A model generated the notes under the pieces. It saw only the letters and a program-made list of their open reading frames with translations. It made no database searches and had not been told where the DNA came from. Positions 8,966-18,208 of a stretch of DNA of 64,000 bases are shown here, piece after piece. Numbering within the stretch: position 1 is the stretch's first letter; each line of letters starts with the position of its first letter. The position numbers and the translations under genes are program-made. The DNA is from Flaviramulus_B aquimarinus (GTDB taxonomy: Bacteria > Bacteroidota > Bacteroidia > Flavobacteriales > Flavobacteriaceae): the NCBI RefSeq assembly GCF_039543205.1, contig NZ_BAABJH010000001.1, positions 1,550,001 to 1,614,000 of the forward strand, written 5' to 3'.

Positions 8966-9619
8966 ATGCATATTCACCATATATCTCAACAAAACTCAAT
9001 ACTAAACACCTTTATTTCAGAAATTAGAAATACTGATCTTCAAAAAGATAGTATGCGATTTAGAAGAAATATTGAACGTATCGGAGAAATTTTAGGTTAT
9101 GAAATGAGTAAATCCCTAAATTATAAAAACACATCTATAACAACGCCTTTAGGGCATTGTAATATTGATTTATTAGAAAACAATATTGTTTTATGTTCTA
9201 TTTTAAGGGCTGGTGTTCCTCTGCATAATGGATTGCTTAATTATTTTGATACGGCTGAAAATGCTTTTATTTCAGCCTATAGACACCACAAACACGACCC
9301 GGAAAGTTTTGAAATTATTGTTGAATATTTAGCTTGTCCGAGCTTAGAAAATAAAACACTTATTTTGGCAGATCCTATGCTAGCCACAGGGCAATCTATG
9401 GTCGCTACTTTTGAAGCTCTAAAACCTTTTGGCACCCCTAAAGAAATTCATTTAATGAGTGTAATTGGTGCCCAAGAAGGGATTGACTTTGTTGAAAACC
9501 ATTTTTATGGCAATGTGCATTTATGGATTGCCGCCATTGATGAAACCCTAAATGAAAAAGGTTATATTGTTCCTGGTCTTGGCGATGCTGGCGATTTAGC
9601 TTTTGGCCAAAAACTATAA
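8966..9619 (+). CDS. upp: Uracil phosphoribosyltransferase
   Basis: 217 residues, type I PRTase fold. The PRPP-binding loop ADPMLATGQSM and the C-terminal uracil-binding region (AIDETLNEKGYIVPGLGDAG) are the family signatures. It converts uracil and PRPP to UMP and pyrophosphate in pyrimidine salvage (cytoplasmic). It is slightly longer at the N-terminus than the E. coli enzyme, as usual in flavobacteria. It converges with the DUF6427 gene, the last 6 bp overlapping. Confidence 0.96.
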   Translation: MHIHHISQQNSILNTFISEIRNTDLQKDSMRFRRNIERIGEILGYEMSKSLNYKNTSITTPLGHCNIDLLENNIVLCSILRAGVPLHNGLLNYFDTAENAFISAYRHHKHDPESFEIIVEYLACPSLENKTLILADPMLATGQSMVATFEALKPFGTPKEIHLMSVIGAQEGIDFVENHFYGNVHLWIAAIDETLNEKGYIVPGLGDAGDLAFGQKL

Positions 9620-10537
9620 TAATAGTAAAACAAAAGGTAGAATGACAAGCACGGACAAAAACACTTCTTTAAACCACTTGTCTTGAATAATCTCAATATA
9701 ATTTGTAATAATTATTGCCAATGGTGCAAATAAGAATAAAAATTCGCTGCCATTTTTTTCTGGAGCTTGCAGCACAATTAAAAAACTAATGATAGCTGCT
9801 ATAATAATAAGTTTAAATGATACTCTAAACGCCTTTTTCTTCTTATTGATATTTTGCAAATAAAAAATTGAAGACCATACTCCAAAAGATAAAAGCACCG
9901 TAATAGCTATTAAGTATGATAACGAATTATAGTTACTAAAATCATAACTTGTTTCAGGGGATATATCAAGTATTCCAAAAAAGTTGTCATAGAGCAACAA
10001 AGAGGTAGCTACAGACATTAGAAAAACAGTGAAAACACCTAAAAATGGTATTATCCAATGTCGTATATTATTATCCGTATATAAAACTAGTGACAGTATA
10101 ATTAAAGCAAAAAACAAAATGGCCCAAAAGTAAAACAATGCGGCAATAGCAATCCAAAACGCAGCATCAAACAGTTTCTTTTTTACATCTTTTTGAGAAC
10201 GCAAACTCACAATTCTTCTTAAACCAAGCAATACAAAAAAATTAGATATAAGAACGTTTGAGTGATTAGTTGTCTGGGTAATAAAAAGCAAAAATAAACT
10301 AAACAACAAAACCTCATAATTATTTTTTAAGGTTAAATTATTTTTGTTAACTATAAAATCTAAAAGTAAAATAGATATATAAGCTACAAAAAGCAATATA
10401 TTTTGTTTTACAATAAACACCATTGTAAACGGTTCGTTTATTAAACCTTTTCTAGCTATTACAAAAGCTAAAAGCGTAATAAAAAAAACGATGATAAAAT
10501 TTATTGGCTTAGATTTATTAAAAATACTTGTTATCAT
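9614..10537 (-). CDS. DUF6427 family integral membrane protein
   Basis: 307 residues with about nine hydrophobic segments and little else, e.g. residues 13-29, 45-65, 78-95, 130-152, 162-182 and 200-225 and a C-terminal helix. The placement between upp and a DUF6341 gene, next to purD, is the usual context of the flavobacterial DUF6427 family. No enzymatic motif is visible. It may be an envelope protein of unknown function. Its stop overlaps the upp stop. Confidence 0.75.
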   Translation of the reverse strand: MITSIFNKSKPINFIIVFFITLLAFVIARKGLINEPFTMVFIVKQNILLFVAYISILLLDFIVNKNNLTLKNNYEVLLFSLFLLFITQTTNHSNVLISNFFVLLGLRRIVSLRSQKDVKKKLFDAAFWIAIAALFYFWAILFFALIILSLVLYTDNNIRHWIIPFLGVFTVFLMSVATSLLLYDNFFGILDISPETSYDFSNYNSLSYLIAITVLLSFGVWSSIFYLQNINKKKKAFRVSFKLIIIAAIISFLIVLQAPEKNGSEFLFLFAPLAIIITNYIEIIQDKWFKEVFLSVLVILPFVLLLL

Positions 10538-10557
10538 TAACTGTTTTTGTATTTTTG
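10528..10557 (+). promoter_or_regulatory. Putative promoter for the DUF6341 gene
   Basis: TTG at 10528-10530 and TATTTTTG at 10550-10557 with a 19-bp spacer fit the Bacteroidetes -33/-7 pattern (TTG, then TAnnTTTG). The start codon is 50 bp further on. It overlaps the 5' end of the divergent DUF6427 gene. Confidence 0.6.
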
Positions 10558-10607
10558 CTACGTAAATATACTAACTATATAACCAGTTAGAAAATAATAT
10601 AAAACAC

Positions 10608-10835
10608 ATGAAAGATTTCTTTTACGCTATACAAGATTTATTTGTTGATATCATTTTTGCTCCTTTTGATGCTTTAAGAGCATTAGAACTTGAAAACTGG
10701 TTCGGAGCAAATACAGTGTCTTGGATTTTTATGGTTGTTGGATTTGTTGCTATGGTGTACTGGATGCTACAACTTAAAATGTTTAATGATAATAATGAAG
10801 AAGATAAAAGTATTTCTTCTCACTCTTATCTATAA
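10608..10835 (+). CDS. DUF6341 family small membrane protein (uracil phosphoribosyltransferase neighbour)
   Basis: 75 residues with one clear transmembrane helix (about residues 36-56, VSWIFMVVGFVAMVYWM) preceded by an amphipathic N-terminus (MKDFFYAIQDLFVDIIFAPF). The C-terminal tail is acidic and polar. Size, sequence and neighbourhood match the flavobacterial DUF6341 family. It has a well-spaced promoter and is divergent from DUF6427. Its stop overlaps the purD stop by 6 bp. Function is unknown. Confidence 0.8.
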   Translation: MKDFFYAIQDLFVDIIFAPFDALRALELENWFGANTVSWIFMVVGFVAMVYWMLQLKMFNDNNEEDKSISSHSYL

Positions 10836-12101
10836 ATCAAATCCAATATCTTTACGATAATTCATCTTATCAAAATGTAGTTTTTCTATATTTTGATAAG
10901 ATTTTTTTATGGCCTCTTGATACGTATCTCCATAAGATGTTATAGCCATAACGCGACCACCTGAGGTTATAATTTTTCCGTCTTTTAATTGGGCTCCTGC
11001 ATGAAATGGAATAGAATCTTGAACAGTTTCAACTCCAGTTATTTCTTTTCCTTTTTCGTATGCTTCTGGATAGCCACCAGATACTAACATAATGGTTGTT
11101 GCAGCTCGCTCATCAATTTCAATATTTATTTTATCTAAACATCCATTAGCCATAGCCTGAAGGATTTCAACAAAATCATTTTTTAATCTTGGTAAAACTA
11201 CTTCGGTTTCTGGATCACCCATTCGTACATTATATTCAATTACTTTGGGGTCATCTCCAACTTTTATAAGACCTATAAACACAAAACCAACATACGGTAA
11301 ATTATCCTTTTTAAAACCCTTAATAGTCGGTTTTACAATGCGTTCTTCAATTTTATTAAGAAATTCATCTGTAGCAAAAGGCACTGGAGATACTGCTCCC
11401 ATACCGCCTGTATTTAAACCTGTATCGCCTTCACCAATACGTTTGTAATCTTTTGCAGTTGGTAAAATTTTATAGTTTTCGCCGTCAGTTAATACAAAAC
11501 AACTTAATTCAATCCCGTCTAAAAACTCTTCAATAACCACTTTTGTACTCGCCTCTCCAAATTTAGCGTCTACTAACATGCTTTTTAATTCCGCCTTAGC
11601 GTCATCTAAATCATTTAAAATCACAACACCTTTTCCTGCTGCTAAACCATCTGCTTTTAAAACGTAAGGTGCTTTTAGGGTTTCTAAAAATGTATATCCT
11701 TTTTCAACCGTTTCTTTTGTAAAACTCTCATAAGTAGCCGTTGGAATTTTATGTCTGTATAAAAATTCTTTGGCAAATTCTTTACTTCCTTCTAATTCAG
11801 CTGCTGCTTTTTGTGGCCCAATAACAGATACATGCTTGACAGTTTCATCGTTTAAAAAATAATCATGGATACCTTGAACCAATGGGTCTTCTGGCCCCAC
11901 AACAACCATATCAATTTGCTTCTCTAAAACCAGTTCTTTAATAGCCTCAAAATTAGCTACACCAATATTTATATTAGTTGCTATTTGTGCTGTTCCAGAG
12001 TTTCCAGGGGCTACAAATAAGCTTTTGCATTTTGGGCTTTGGGCTATTTTCCAAGCAAAGGTATGTTCTCTTCCGCCAGAACCAAGAATTAAGATATTCA
12101 T
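10830..12101 (-). CDS. purD: Phosphoribosylamine-glycine ligase (GAR synthetase)
   Basis: 423 residues from the ATG at 12101, where the family N-terminus MNILILGSGGREHTFAWKIA begins. An in-frame upstream ATG would add 14 unlikely residues. Seen: the ATP-grasp region (PYVLKADGLAAGKGVV), the LNTGGMGAVSP motif, and the metal-binding EYNVRMGDPETE. It catalyses the second step of purine synthesis, 5-phosphoribosylamine plus glycine plus ATP to GAR (cytoplasmic). It is complete and converges with the small DUF6341 gene. Confidence 0.96.
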   Translation of the reverse strand: MNILILGSGGREHTFAWKIAQSPKCKSLFVAPGNSGTAQIATNINIGVANFEAIKELVLEKQIDMVVVGPEDPLVQGIHDYFLNDETVKHVSVIGPQKAAAELEGSKEFAKEFLYRHKIPTATYESFTKETVEKGYTFLETLKAPYVLKADGLAAGKGVVILNDLDDAKAELKSMLVDAKFGEASTKVVIEEFLDGIELSCFVLTDGENYKILPTAKDYKRIGEGDTGLNTGGMGAVSPVPFATDEFLNKIEERIVKPTIKGFKKDNLPYVGFVFIGLIKVGDDPKVIEYNVRMGDPETEVVLPRLKNDFVEILQAMANGCLDKINIEIDERAATTIMLVSGGYPEAYEKGKEITGVETVQDSIPFHAGAQLKDGKIITSGGRVMAITSYGDTYQEAIKKSYQNIEKLHFDKMNYRKDIGFDL

Positions 12102-12154
12102 TGTATAGTATGTTTTATATTCCCATATGTATGAGAATAACAATTTCTCGAGTG

Positions 12155-12162
12155 CAAAAATA
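12155..12162 (-). promoter_or_regulatory. Putative -7 element for purD
   Basis: CAAAAATA on the plus strand (TATTTTTG on the minus strand) fits TAnnTTTG and lies 53 bp upstream of the purD ATG. No good -33 element is visible, so this is tentative. Confidence 0.35.
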
Positions 12163-12177
12163 AGCGGTTTTTAGGAT

Positions 12178-13596
12178 TTGTCACGAATTCACAACTATTT
12201 TTTTATACTATTCTATTTTAAAATAGGATTTATATTTAGATTTGTTTTTTGTCTGTTTTGTAACTATAATTTTCAATTGAATATCTTCAACCTTTCATTG
12301 CAATTTAAGGGCTTTCCTATTCGGAAAGCAGAACAGGTTTTGAACAGTATTCAAAGTAAAAGTGACCATGACTTTAATATTTATGTTGAAAACAGAAAAC
12401 AAGCCATTGTTAACTATCATTTAAAACATAATCCATTTTATAAAACCTTTACAAAAGATGTAAATATGTTAGATTGGAATTCTATTCCTATACTATCTAA
12501 AAAGGATTTACAACAGCCTTTAGAAGACCTTATGTCTGATGATTTTACAAAACAAAATGTGTATGTTGATAAAACATCTGGTGCATCAGGGCATCCTTTT
12601 ATTTTTACAAAAGATAATTTTTGCCATGCGTTAACCTGGGCTATCATAAAAAATCGTTTTGGATGGTTTAATATTGATTTTAACACCACTAAACAAGCCC
12701 GTTTTTATGGTATTCCTTTAGATAAAAAAGGGTATTATATAGAAAAATCAAAAGATTTTGTAAGCAACAGGACGCGTTTTAATGTCTTTGATTTAAGTGA
12801 TAGCGCTTTTGAAAATTGGTTAAGTGTTTTTAAAACCAATAAACTTGAATATATGAATGGCTATACCAGTCCTATGGTACAATTTGCAAAATATTTAAAA
12901 CGAAAAAATATTGTACTTCGTTTGGAATGCCCATCGTTAAACGTATGTATAACAACTTCAGAAATGCTATTTGAAAACGATAAAAAACTTTTAGAAACAC
13001 AATTCGGAATTCCTGTAGTGAATGAATACGGCGCATCAGAATTAGACTTAATAGCTTTTCAAAAACCAAATGGCAAATGGCTGGTTAATAGTGAAACTTT
13101 GTTTGTTGAAGTTCTTGACGAGCACAACAATATTTTGCCTTACGGCGAAGAAGGGCGTTTGGTTATTACGTCACTTTATAATAAATCACAGCCGTTTATT
13201 CGCTACGATATTGGCGATATTGGTAGCCTTTCAAAAGAAAGTACAGTTAAAGAACCTATACTTGAAAAACTTATTGGAAGAACCAATGATATTGCTATTT
13301 TACCTAGTGGAAAAAAAGCTGCTGGCTTAACGTTTTATTATATCACTAAGAGTATCATTGAAGATGATGGCAACGTTAAAGAGTTTGTTATTGAGCAAAC
13401 TAAGCTTGATACTTTCAAAATTATTTATGTCAGTTCTGAAAACCTATCTATCGAAAAAATAAAAAGTATTACTATTGAAATGGAAAAATATCTTGAAAAA
13501 GGACTTCATATTAACTTTGAAAGGCAAGAAAAGTTAGTTCGTTCAAAAAGTGGTAAATTGAAACAGTTTTCGTCCTATTTAAATCAAAATACATGA
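12178..13596 (+). CDS. CapK/phenylacetate-CoA ligase-like adenylate-forming enzyme
   Basis: Up to 472 residues. Family features: the ATP-binding loop TSGASGHPFIFTKD, the acceptor region VNEYGASELDLIAF, and RYDIGDIG in the C-terminal half. CapK-like proteins sit in capsule and LPS clusters and resemble AMP-forming ligases; their substrates are mostly unknown. The start is uncertain: the long frame opens at a TTG (12178), there is no in-frame ATG near the N-terminus, and a TTG at 12277 gives the more family-like beginning MNIFNLSLQFKGFPI. The stop overlaps the wecB start (ATGA), so the three plus-strand genes to 15850 form an operon. Confidence 0.82.
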   Translation: MSRIHNYFFILFYFKIGFIFRFVFCLFCNYNFQLNIFNLSLQFKGFPIRKAEQVLNSIQSKSDHDFNIYVENRKQAIVNYHLKHNPFYKTFTKDVNMLDWNSIPILSKKDLQQPLEDLMSDDFTKQNVYVDKTSGASGHPFIFTKDNFCHALTWAIIKNRFGWFNIDFNTTKQARFYGIPLDKKGYYIEKSKDFVSNRTRFNVFDLSDSAFENWLSVFKTNKLEYMNGYTSPMVQFAKYLKRKNIVLRLECPSLNVCITTSEMLFENDKKLLETQFGIPVVNEYGASELDLIAFQKPNGKWLVNSETLFVEVLDEHNNILPYGEEGRLVITSLYNKSQPFIRYDIGDIGSLSKESTVKEPILEKLIGRTNDIAILPSGKKAAGLTFYYITKSIIEDDGNVKEFVIEQTKLDTFKIIYVSSENLSIEKIKSITIEMEKYLEKGLHINFERQEKLVRSKSGKLKQFSSYLNQNT

Positions 13597-14687
13597 ATAT
13601 TACCATAGTTGCAGGTGCAAGACCTAATTTCATGAAAATTGCGCCTATTATTGAAGCTATTCAACATAAAAGAAGTGAAGGCTTTAATATTAATTATAGA
13701 CTTGTTCATACTGGGCAACACTACGACAAAAATTTAAGCGGTGCTTTTTTTGAAGAATTAAATATCCCTTTACCAGATTCAAATTTAGAAGTTAAAAGTG
13801 GCACTCAAGCTGAACAAACGGCAGCTATAATGATTGGTTTTGAAAAGGAATTACGGCTAAATCCATGCGATTTGGTTATGGTTGTTGGTGATGTTACCTC
13901 AACAATGGCTTGTACTATTGTCGCTAAAAAGGCACATATAAAAGTAACTCATGTTGAAGCTGGAATACGCTCTGGAGATATGCGCATGCCTGAAGAAATC
14001 AATAGAATTGTTACCGATAGCTTAACAGATTATTTCTTTACCACATCAACGTATGCCAATGAAAATTTGGAACGGTTAGGAATATCAAAATCAAACATTT
14101 TTTTTGTGGGTAATGTGATGATTGATACCTTATTAAAAAACAAAAATCGATTTAAGAAACCAAAGTTGTGGGACAATTTAATGTTATCTAATAAAAATTA
14201 TCTGGTCATGACACTCCATAGGCCTAGCAATGTTGATGAGGAAGAACAGCTAAAAGCATTAATTACTAAAATTGTTGAATTGGGAAAAGACTATCCTATT
14301 GTTTTTCCTGTTCACCCTAGAACTCAAAAATTATTGAGCAATCTAAATTTAAATTTTAAAAATCTTCATTATGTAAATCCACTTGGGTATTTAGAGTTTA
14401 ATTATTTGGTAGAAAATGCCAAGGCCGTTATAACAGACTCTGGAGGCATTACTGAAGAAACAACAGTAATGAACGTACCTTGCATAACATTACGAAACAG
14501 TACGGAACGACCTGAAACTTGTAATATAGGCACTAATATTTTAGTTGGAAATGATTCTAAAAAAATTGAATCTGCCTTTAACGTATTGCTTTCTGGTGCC
14601 TGGAAACAAGGTCATATTCCAGAACTATGGGACGGTCAAGCTGCTAAAAGAATTATTCATCATATAACTCATATATATAAGTTATAA
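13593..14687 (+). CDS. wecB: UDP-N-acetylglucosamine 2-epimerase (non-hydrolysing)
   Basis: 364 residues. Seen: the N-terminal VAGARPNFMKIAPI, the VVGDVTSTMA and HVEAGIRSGD segments, a VMTLHRPSNVD motif, and the C-terminal TDSGGITEE and STERPET motifs that bind UDP-sugar. It makes UDP-ManNAc from UDP-GlcNAc, a precursor of capsule and O-antigen sugars. It overlaps the CapK-like gene by 4 bp and the next glycosyltransferase by 1 bp, showing tight translational coupling. No UDP-ManNAc dehydrogenase is present in the window. Confidence 0.93.
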   Translation: MNITIVAGARPNFMKIAPIIEAIQHKRSEGFNINYRLVHTGQHYDKNLSGAFFEELNIPLPDSNLEVKSGTQAEQTAAIMIGFEKELRLNPCDLVMVVGDVTSTMACTIVAKKAHIKVTHVEAGIRSGDMRMPEEINRIVTDSLTDYFFTTSTYANENLERLGISKSNIFFVGNVMIDTLLKNKNRFKKPKLWDNLMLSNKNYLVMTLHRPSNVDEEEQLKALITKIVELGKDYPIVFPVHPRTQKLLSNLNLNFKNLHYVNPLGYLEFNYLVENAKAVITDSGGITEETTVMNVPCITLRNSTERPETCNIGTNILVGNDSKKIESAFNVLLSGAWKQGHIPELWDGQAAKRIIHHITHIYKL

Positions 14688-15850
14688 TGAAAGACATCAT
14701 GATCATAACAAGCTATTTTCCTCCAGAAATAGGTGCTGCTTCTAATCGTATGTATCATTTAGCAAAAGGCTTGCAAAAGCATAATTTTAAAGTTTCGGTT
14801 ATTACACCCTTACCCAATTACCCTACTGGTAAAATTTTTGAGCCTTACAGAGGGCATTTTAAACATACTTCTGAAGAAAATAAAATAACCATTCATCGTT
14901 TATGGATTTATTCCAGTAACTCAAAGAATAAGTTATTACGTCTTATTGCTATGTTATCTTACAGCTTTAGTTTGATTTGGTTTTTTATGTGGAATACTAT
15001 TCCTAGAACAGTAATCATCCAATCTCCGCCTTTATTGGTGGCTTTTACATCTATCCTTTGTTTACGTTCTAAAAAACGAAAGCTTATTTTAAATATAAGT
15101 GATTTATGGCCAATTGCAGGCTTAAAATTAGGTGCTTTAAAAAAGAATTTTAGTTATGGCTTTCTTGAAAAGATTGAATATTTTAATTACAAGCATGCTA
15201 ATTTAGTTTTGGGGCAGAGCGAAGAAATATTAACTCATGTAACATCACTTTTCCCAAATAAAGCAACTTTTTTATATCGTAATTTTCCTGATTTTAATAT
15301 TCCAGATATTTCTATAAAAGATAAATCAACTGGAAAATTAAAAATTGTTTATGCGGGTTTATTAGGGGTTGCTCAAGGCATTTATAAATTATGCCAAGAA
15401 CTAGATTACATAGCTATTCAACTTCATATTTATGGTTCTGGTCCTGAGCAAAACGCTATTGAAAGCTTTATTAAAAACCATCCTGATTTAGATATAGTAT
15501 ATCATGGTGAACTATCAAGGAAAGAACTGCATAAGGTGCTATTAAAATATGATTTAACTATTATCCCGTTGTTAAATAGAATTTATGGGTCAGTGCCTTC
15601 AAAAATATTTGAATATGCACGATTAGGATTACCTATGCTATATTTTGGAGGTGGAGAAGGGGAAAGTATTATAAAAAAATATGATTTGGGCTGGGTAGCT
15701 AATGTTGGCGATTATAAAGACTTAAATACTGTTATTTCTAAAATAAATCCTTCTGAAATACAATCTGTTTATAGAAAAAAGATACAGAAAACTGCTTTAG
15801 GCAATTTTGATTTCAATAGGCAGTTAGAATTACTTATTCCTAAACTTTAA
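14687..15850 (+). CDS. Glycosyltransferase family 4 (WbuB-like)
   Basis: 387 residues, GT-B fold. The N-terminus (IITSYFPPEIGAASNRMYHL) is that of the WbuB/colanic-type GT4 family, and the C-terminal half has the donor-binding stretch VYAGLLGVAQG and SVPSKIFEYARLGLPML. WbuB-type enzymes often transfer N-acetyl-fucosamine; the donor here is not resolved. It is the last gene of the plus-strand trio and converges with the priming sugar transferase, with a 4-bp overlap of the two ends. Confidence 0.88.
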   Translation: MKDIMIITSYFPPEIGAASNRMYHLAKGLQKHNFKVSVITPLPNYPTGKIFEPYRGHFKHTSEENKITIHRLWIYSSNSKNKLLRLIAMLSYSFSLIWFFMWNTIPRTVIIQSPPLLVAFTSILCLRSKKRKLILNISDLWPIAGLKLGALKKNFSYGFLEKIEYFNYKHANLVLGQSEEILTHVTSLFPNKATFLYRNFPDFNIPDISIKDKSTGKLKIVYAGLLGVAQGIYKLCQELDYIAIQLHIYGSGPEQNAIESFIKNHPDLDIVYHGELSRKELHKVLLKYDLTIIPLLNRIYGSVPSKIFEYARLGLPMLYFGGGEGESIIKKYDLGWVANVGDYKDLNTVISKINPSEIQSVYRKKIQKTALGNFDFNRQLELLIPKL

Positions 15851-17199
15851 TAGGCCTTGTCTTCGCCTTTTATGGCATTTACAAATGTTTGGATGCTAAT
15901 TTTTAAATCGAGTAATAAGGACCAGTTTTCAATATAAAAAATATCATATTTTACTCGGTTTATAATGTCTTTATCAGTTTCTATTTCACCTCTAAAACCA
16001 CTAACCTGTGCTAAACCCGTAATACCAGGCTTAACAAAATGACGTACCATAAACTTATCTACTCGTTGAGCATACATATTGGTATGACTAACCATATGAG
16101 GCCTAGGACCTACAACAGACATATCTCCAAAAAGAACATTAAAAAACTGTGGTAACTCATCTATACTGGTTTTTCGAATAAAAGCTCCAACTTTAGTAAT
16201 CCGTAAATCTCCTTTTGTTGCTTGAAATAAATGAGCCGTTTTACTAGGGGTCATGGATCTAAACTTATAACAATCAAATTCCTTGTAATTAAATCCATTT
16301 CTGGATTGTTTAAAAAACACAGGGCCTTTAGATTCAATTTTAATTAAAATAGCTAAGATTGGCGTTAACCATGATAAGACAAAAACAATTATAAATAGAG
16401 AAAGTAATATATCAAATAACCGTTTAACAAATTTATTTACTGGCTCTTGTAAAGGTATAACCCTTAATGATAATATTGGAATATAATCATAATACTGATA
16501 TTTAAGTTTTTTAGAGTAAATATCTTTATTATCTGGTATGAATTTTAATTCTCTTAAATTATTGTCTGCAAAATCAATCAATCTATTAATTTGTTTATTT
16601 GATAATTCTGCAACGGAAAAATAAATTTCATCGATATCATTTTCTATAATATAGTTAAAACATTGTTCTAAAGAAAAGTCTGTATCATCAGTACTAAACT
16701 TAGCTTTAAATTTATATCCAAAATCCAGTCTGGTATTAAACGTATGTATTAATTGTCTTATTTTATCATTTCTCCCAATTACGATAACGTTTCTTATATT
16801 TCCACTTAATATAATTCTATATTTTTTTAATAAAAAAATAGTTAAAAACTTAAAGACACAGATTAACCCAAAAACTGATACTAAATAGCTTCCTAGTGCT
16901 AATCTGCTCATATTTGGTTGTTTAAAGAACCCAATAAACGCATAAAGCACTATAGCAAAAAATGTTATTTGCCTTAATAAAAGGGGGATGATCTGAATTA
17001 CTCTTGTGTGCCTTTCTACTTCATAAAAATGGTTTTTAACAGCAATGATTATCCAAGAAATAGATATATATAAACAAAAAGCATAAACGTTTTTTAAATT
17101 TATTTCAAAATAAAACACAGCCATATTAATTATGACTAAGTCTGTAAAACCAAATAAAGGTTTTATTAAACTAGAATATCTTCCTTTTTTGTAATTCAC
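15847..17199 (-). CDS. Undecaprenyl-phosphate sugar-1-phosphate transferase (WcaJ-like)
   Basis: 450 residues: N-terminal membrane helices (about 12-110), a middle nucleotide-fold domain, and the C-terminal bacterial sugar transferase domain. Catalytic-domain motifs seen are KRLFDILLSL, FYKQ-like FFKQSRNGFNY, FYKFRSM-like CYKFRSM, RKTSIDELPQFFNVL and VGPRPHM. It starts the lipid-linked repeat unit by putting a sugar phosphate (probably glucose or galactose) on undecaprenyl phosphate at the inner membrane. The start codon is GTG, directly adjacent to the stop of the preceding gene. It is the last gene of the minus-strand polysaccharide locus. Confidence 0.93.
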   Translation of the reverse strand: MNYKKGRYSSLIKPLFGFTDLVIINMAVFYFEINLKNVYAFCLYISISWIIIAVKNHFYEVERHTRVIQIIPLLLRQITFFAIVLYAFIGFFKQPNMSRLALGSYLVSVFGLICVFKFLTIFLLKKYRIILSGNIRNVIVIGRNDKIRQLIHTFNTRLDFGYKFKAKFSTDDTDFSLEQCFNYIIENDIDEIYFSVAELSNKQINRLIDFADNNLRELKFIPDNKDIYSKKLKYQYYDYIPILSLRVIPLQEPVNKFVKRLFDILLSLFIIVFVLSWLTPILAILIKIESKGPVFFKQSRNGFNYKEFDCYKFRSMTPSKTAHLFQATKGDLRITKVGAFIRKTSIDELPQFFNVLFGDMSVVGPRPHMVSHTNMYAQRVDKFMVRHFVKPGITGLAQVSGFRGEIETDKDIINRVKYDIFYIENWSLLLDLKISIQTFVNAIKGEDKAY

Positions 17200-18189
17200 T
17201 TATTTCTTTATGTGGTTTTTGAAATCTTTGTGCTCGCTTTTATACAATTCGGCTTCAGATAATGCTTTAAAATAATCGTATGTTATTTTCATCCCTTCCG
17301 CTCTACTAACCTTTGGTTCCCATTTTAAAAGTTTTTTTGCAAGTGTTATATCCGGTTGCCTTTGCAAAGGATCGTTTACTGGTAAGTCCTTGTAAATTAA
17401 CTTTTGGGTGGTACCTGTTAATTTTATAATTTCTTCAGCAAAATCCTTAATAGTTATTTCATGAGGATTACCAATATTTACTGGATATGGATAGTCGCTT
17501 AATAATAGTCTATAAATTCCTTCTACTTGATCATCTACATAACAAAATGATCGTGTTTGAGAACCATCTCCAAATATTGTTAAGTCCTCTCCACGTAAAG
17601 CTTGACCCATAAATGCAGGAATGACTCGTCCGTCGTTTAACCTCATTCTTGGACCGTATGTGTTAAATATACGGACAATTCGTGTTTCTAACCCATGAAA
17701 CCTATGGTAAGCCATGGTTATGGACTCTTGAAAACGCTTAGCTTCATCATAAACACCTCTTGGGCCTATAGTATTGACATTTCCGTAATACTCTTCTGTT
17801 TGCGGGTGCACTAATGGGTCTCCATATACTTCAGAAGTTGAAGCGATTAACAGTCTTGCTTTTTTTGCTTTTGCTAACCCTAAGAGATTATGTGTACCTA
17901 ATGATCCAACTTTTAAGGTTTGAATAGGAATTTTTAAATAATCTATTGGACTTGCAGGAGATGCGAAATGTAGAATATAATCTAAATCGTGCTCTATTTT
18001 TATATATTCTGTAACGTCATGTTCTATAAATTCAAAGTTTGGACTACTTTTTAAATGTAGAAGGTTTTTTTTATCTCCTGTAATAAAGTTATCCATACCA
18101 ACAACATAATAACCTTCTGATACAAATCTATCACATAAGTGAGACCCCAAGAAACCTGCTGCTCCGGTTATTAAAATTTTTTTCTTCAT
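17200..18189 (-). CDS. UDP-glucuronate decarboxylase (UDP-xylose synthase-type SDR)
   Basis: 329 residues, extended SDR. Seen: NAD-binding TGAAGFLGSHL, a FASPASPIDYL segment characteristic of UXS, ASTSEVYGDP, the catalytic Tyr/Lys in YDEAKRF, and RIFNTYGPRMR. UXS turns UDP-glucuronate into UDP-xylose, so the polymer probably contains xylose or a derivative. The gene lies next to the priming transferase. No UDP-glucose dehydrogenase appears in the window, so UDP-glucuronate must be made elsewhere. Confidence 0.9.
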   Translation of the reverse strand: MKKKILITGAAGFLGSHLCDRFVSEGYYVVGMDNFITGDKKNLLHLKSSPNFEFIEHDVTEYIKIEHDLDYILHFASPASPIDYLKIPIQTLKVGSLGTHNLLGLAKAKKARLLIASTSEVYGDPLVHPQTEEYYGNVNTIGPRGVYDEAKRFQESITMAYHRFHGLETRIVRIFNTYGPRMRLNDGRVIPAFMGQALRGEDLTIFGDGSQTRSFCYVDDQVEGIYRLLLSDYPYPVNIGNPHEITIKDFAEEIIKLTGTTQKLIYKDLPVNDPLQRQPDITLAKKLLKWEPKVSRAEGMKITYDYFKALSEAELYKSEHKDFKNHIKK

Positions 18190-18208
18190 AGGCTAGAATT
18201 ATAGTTTA

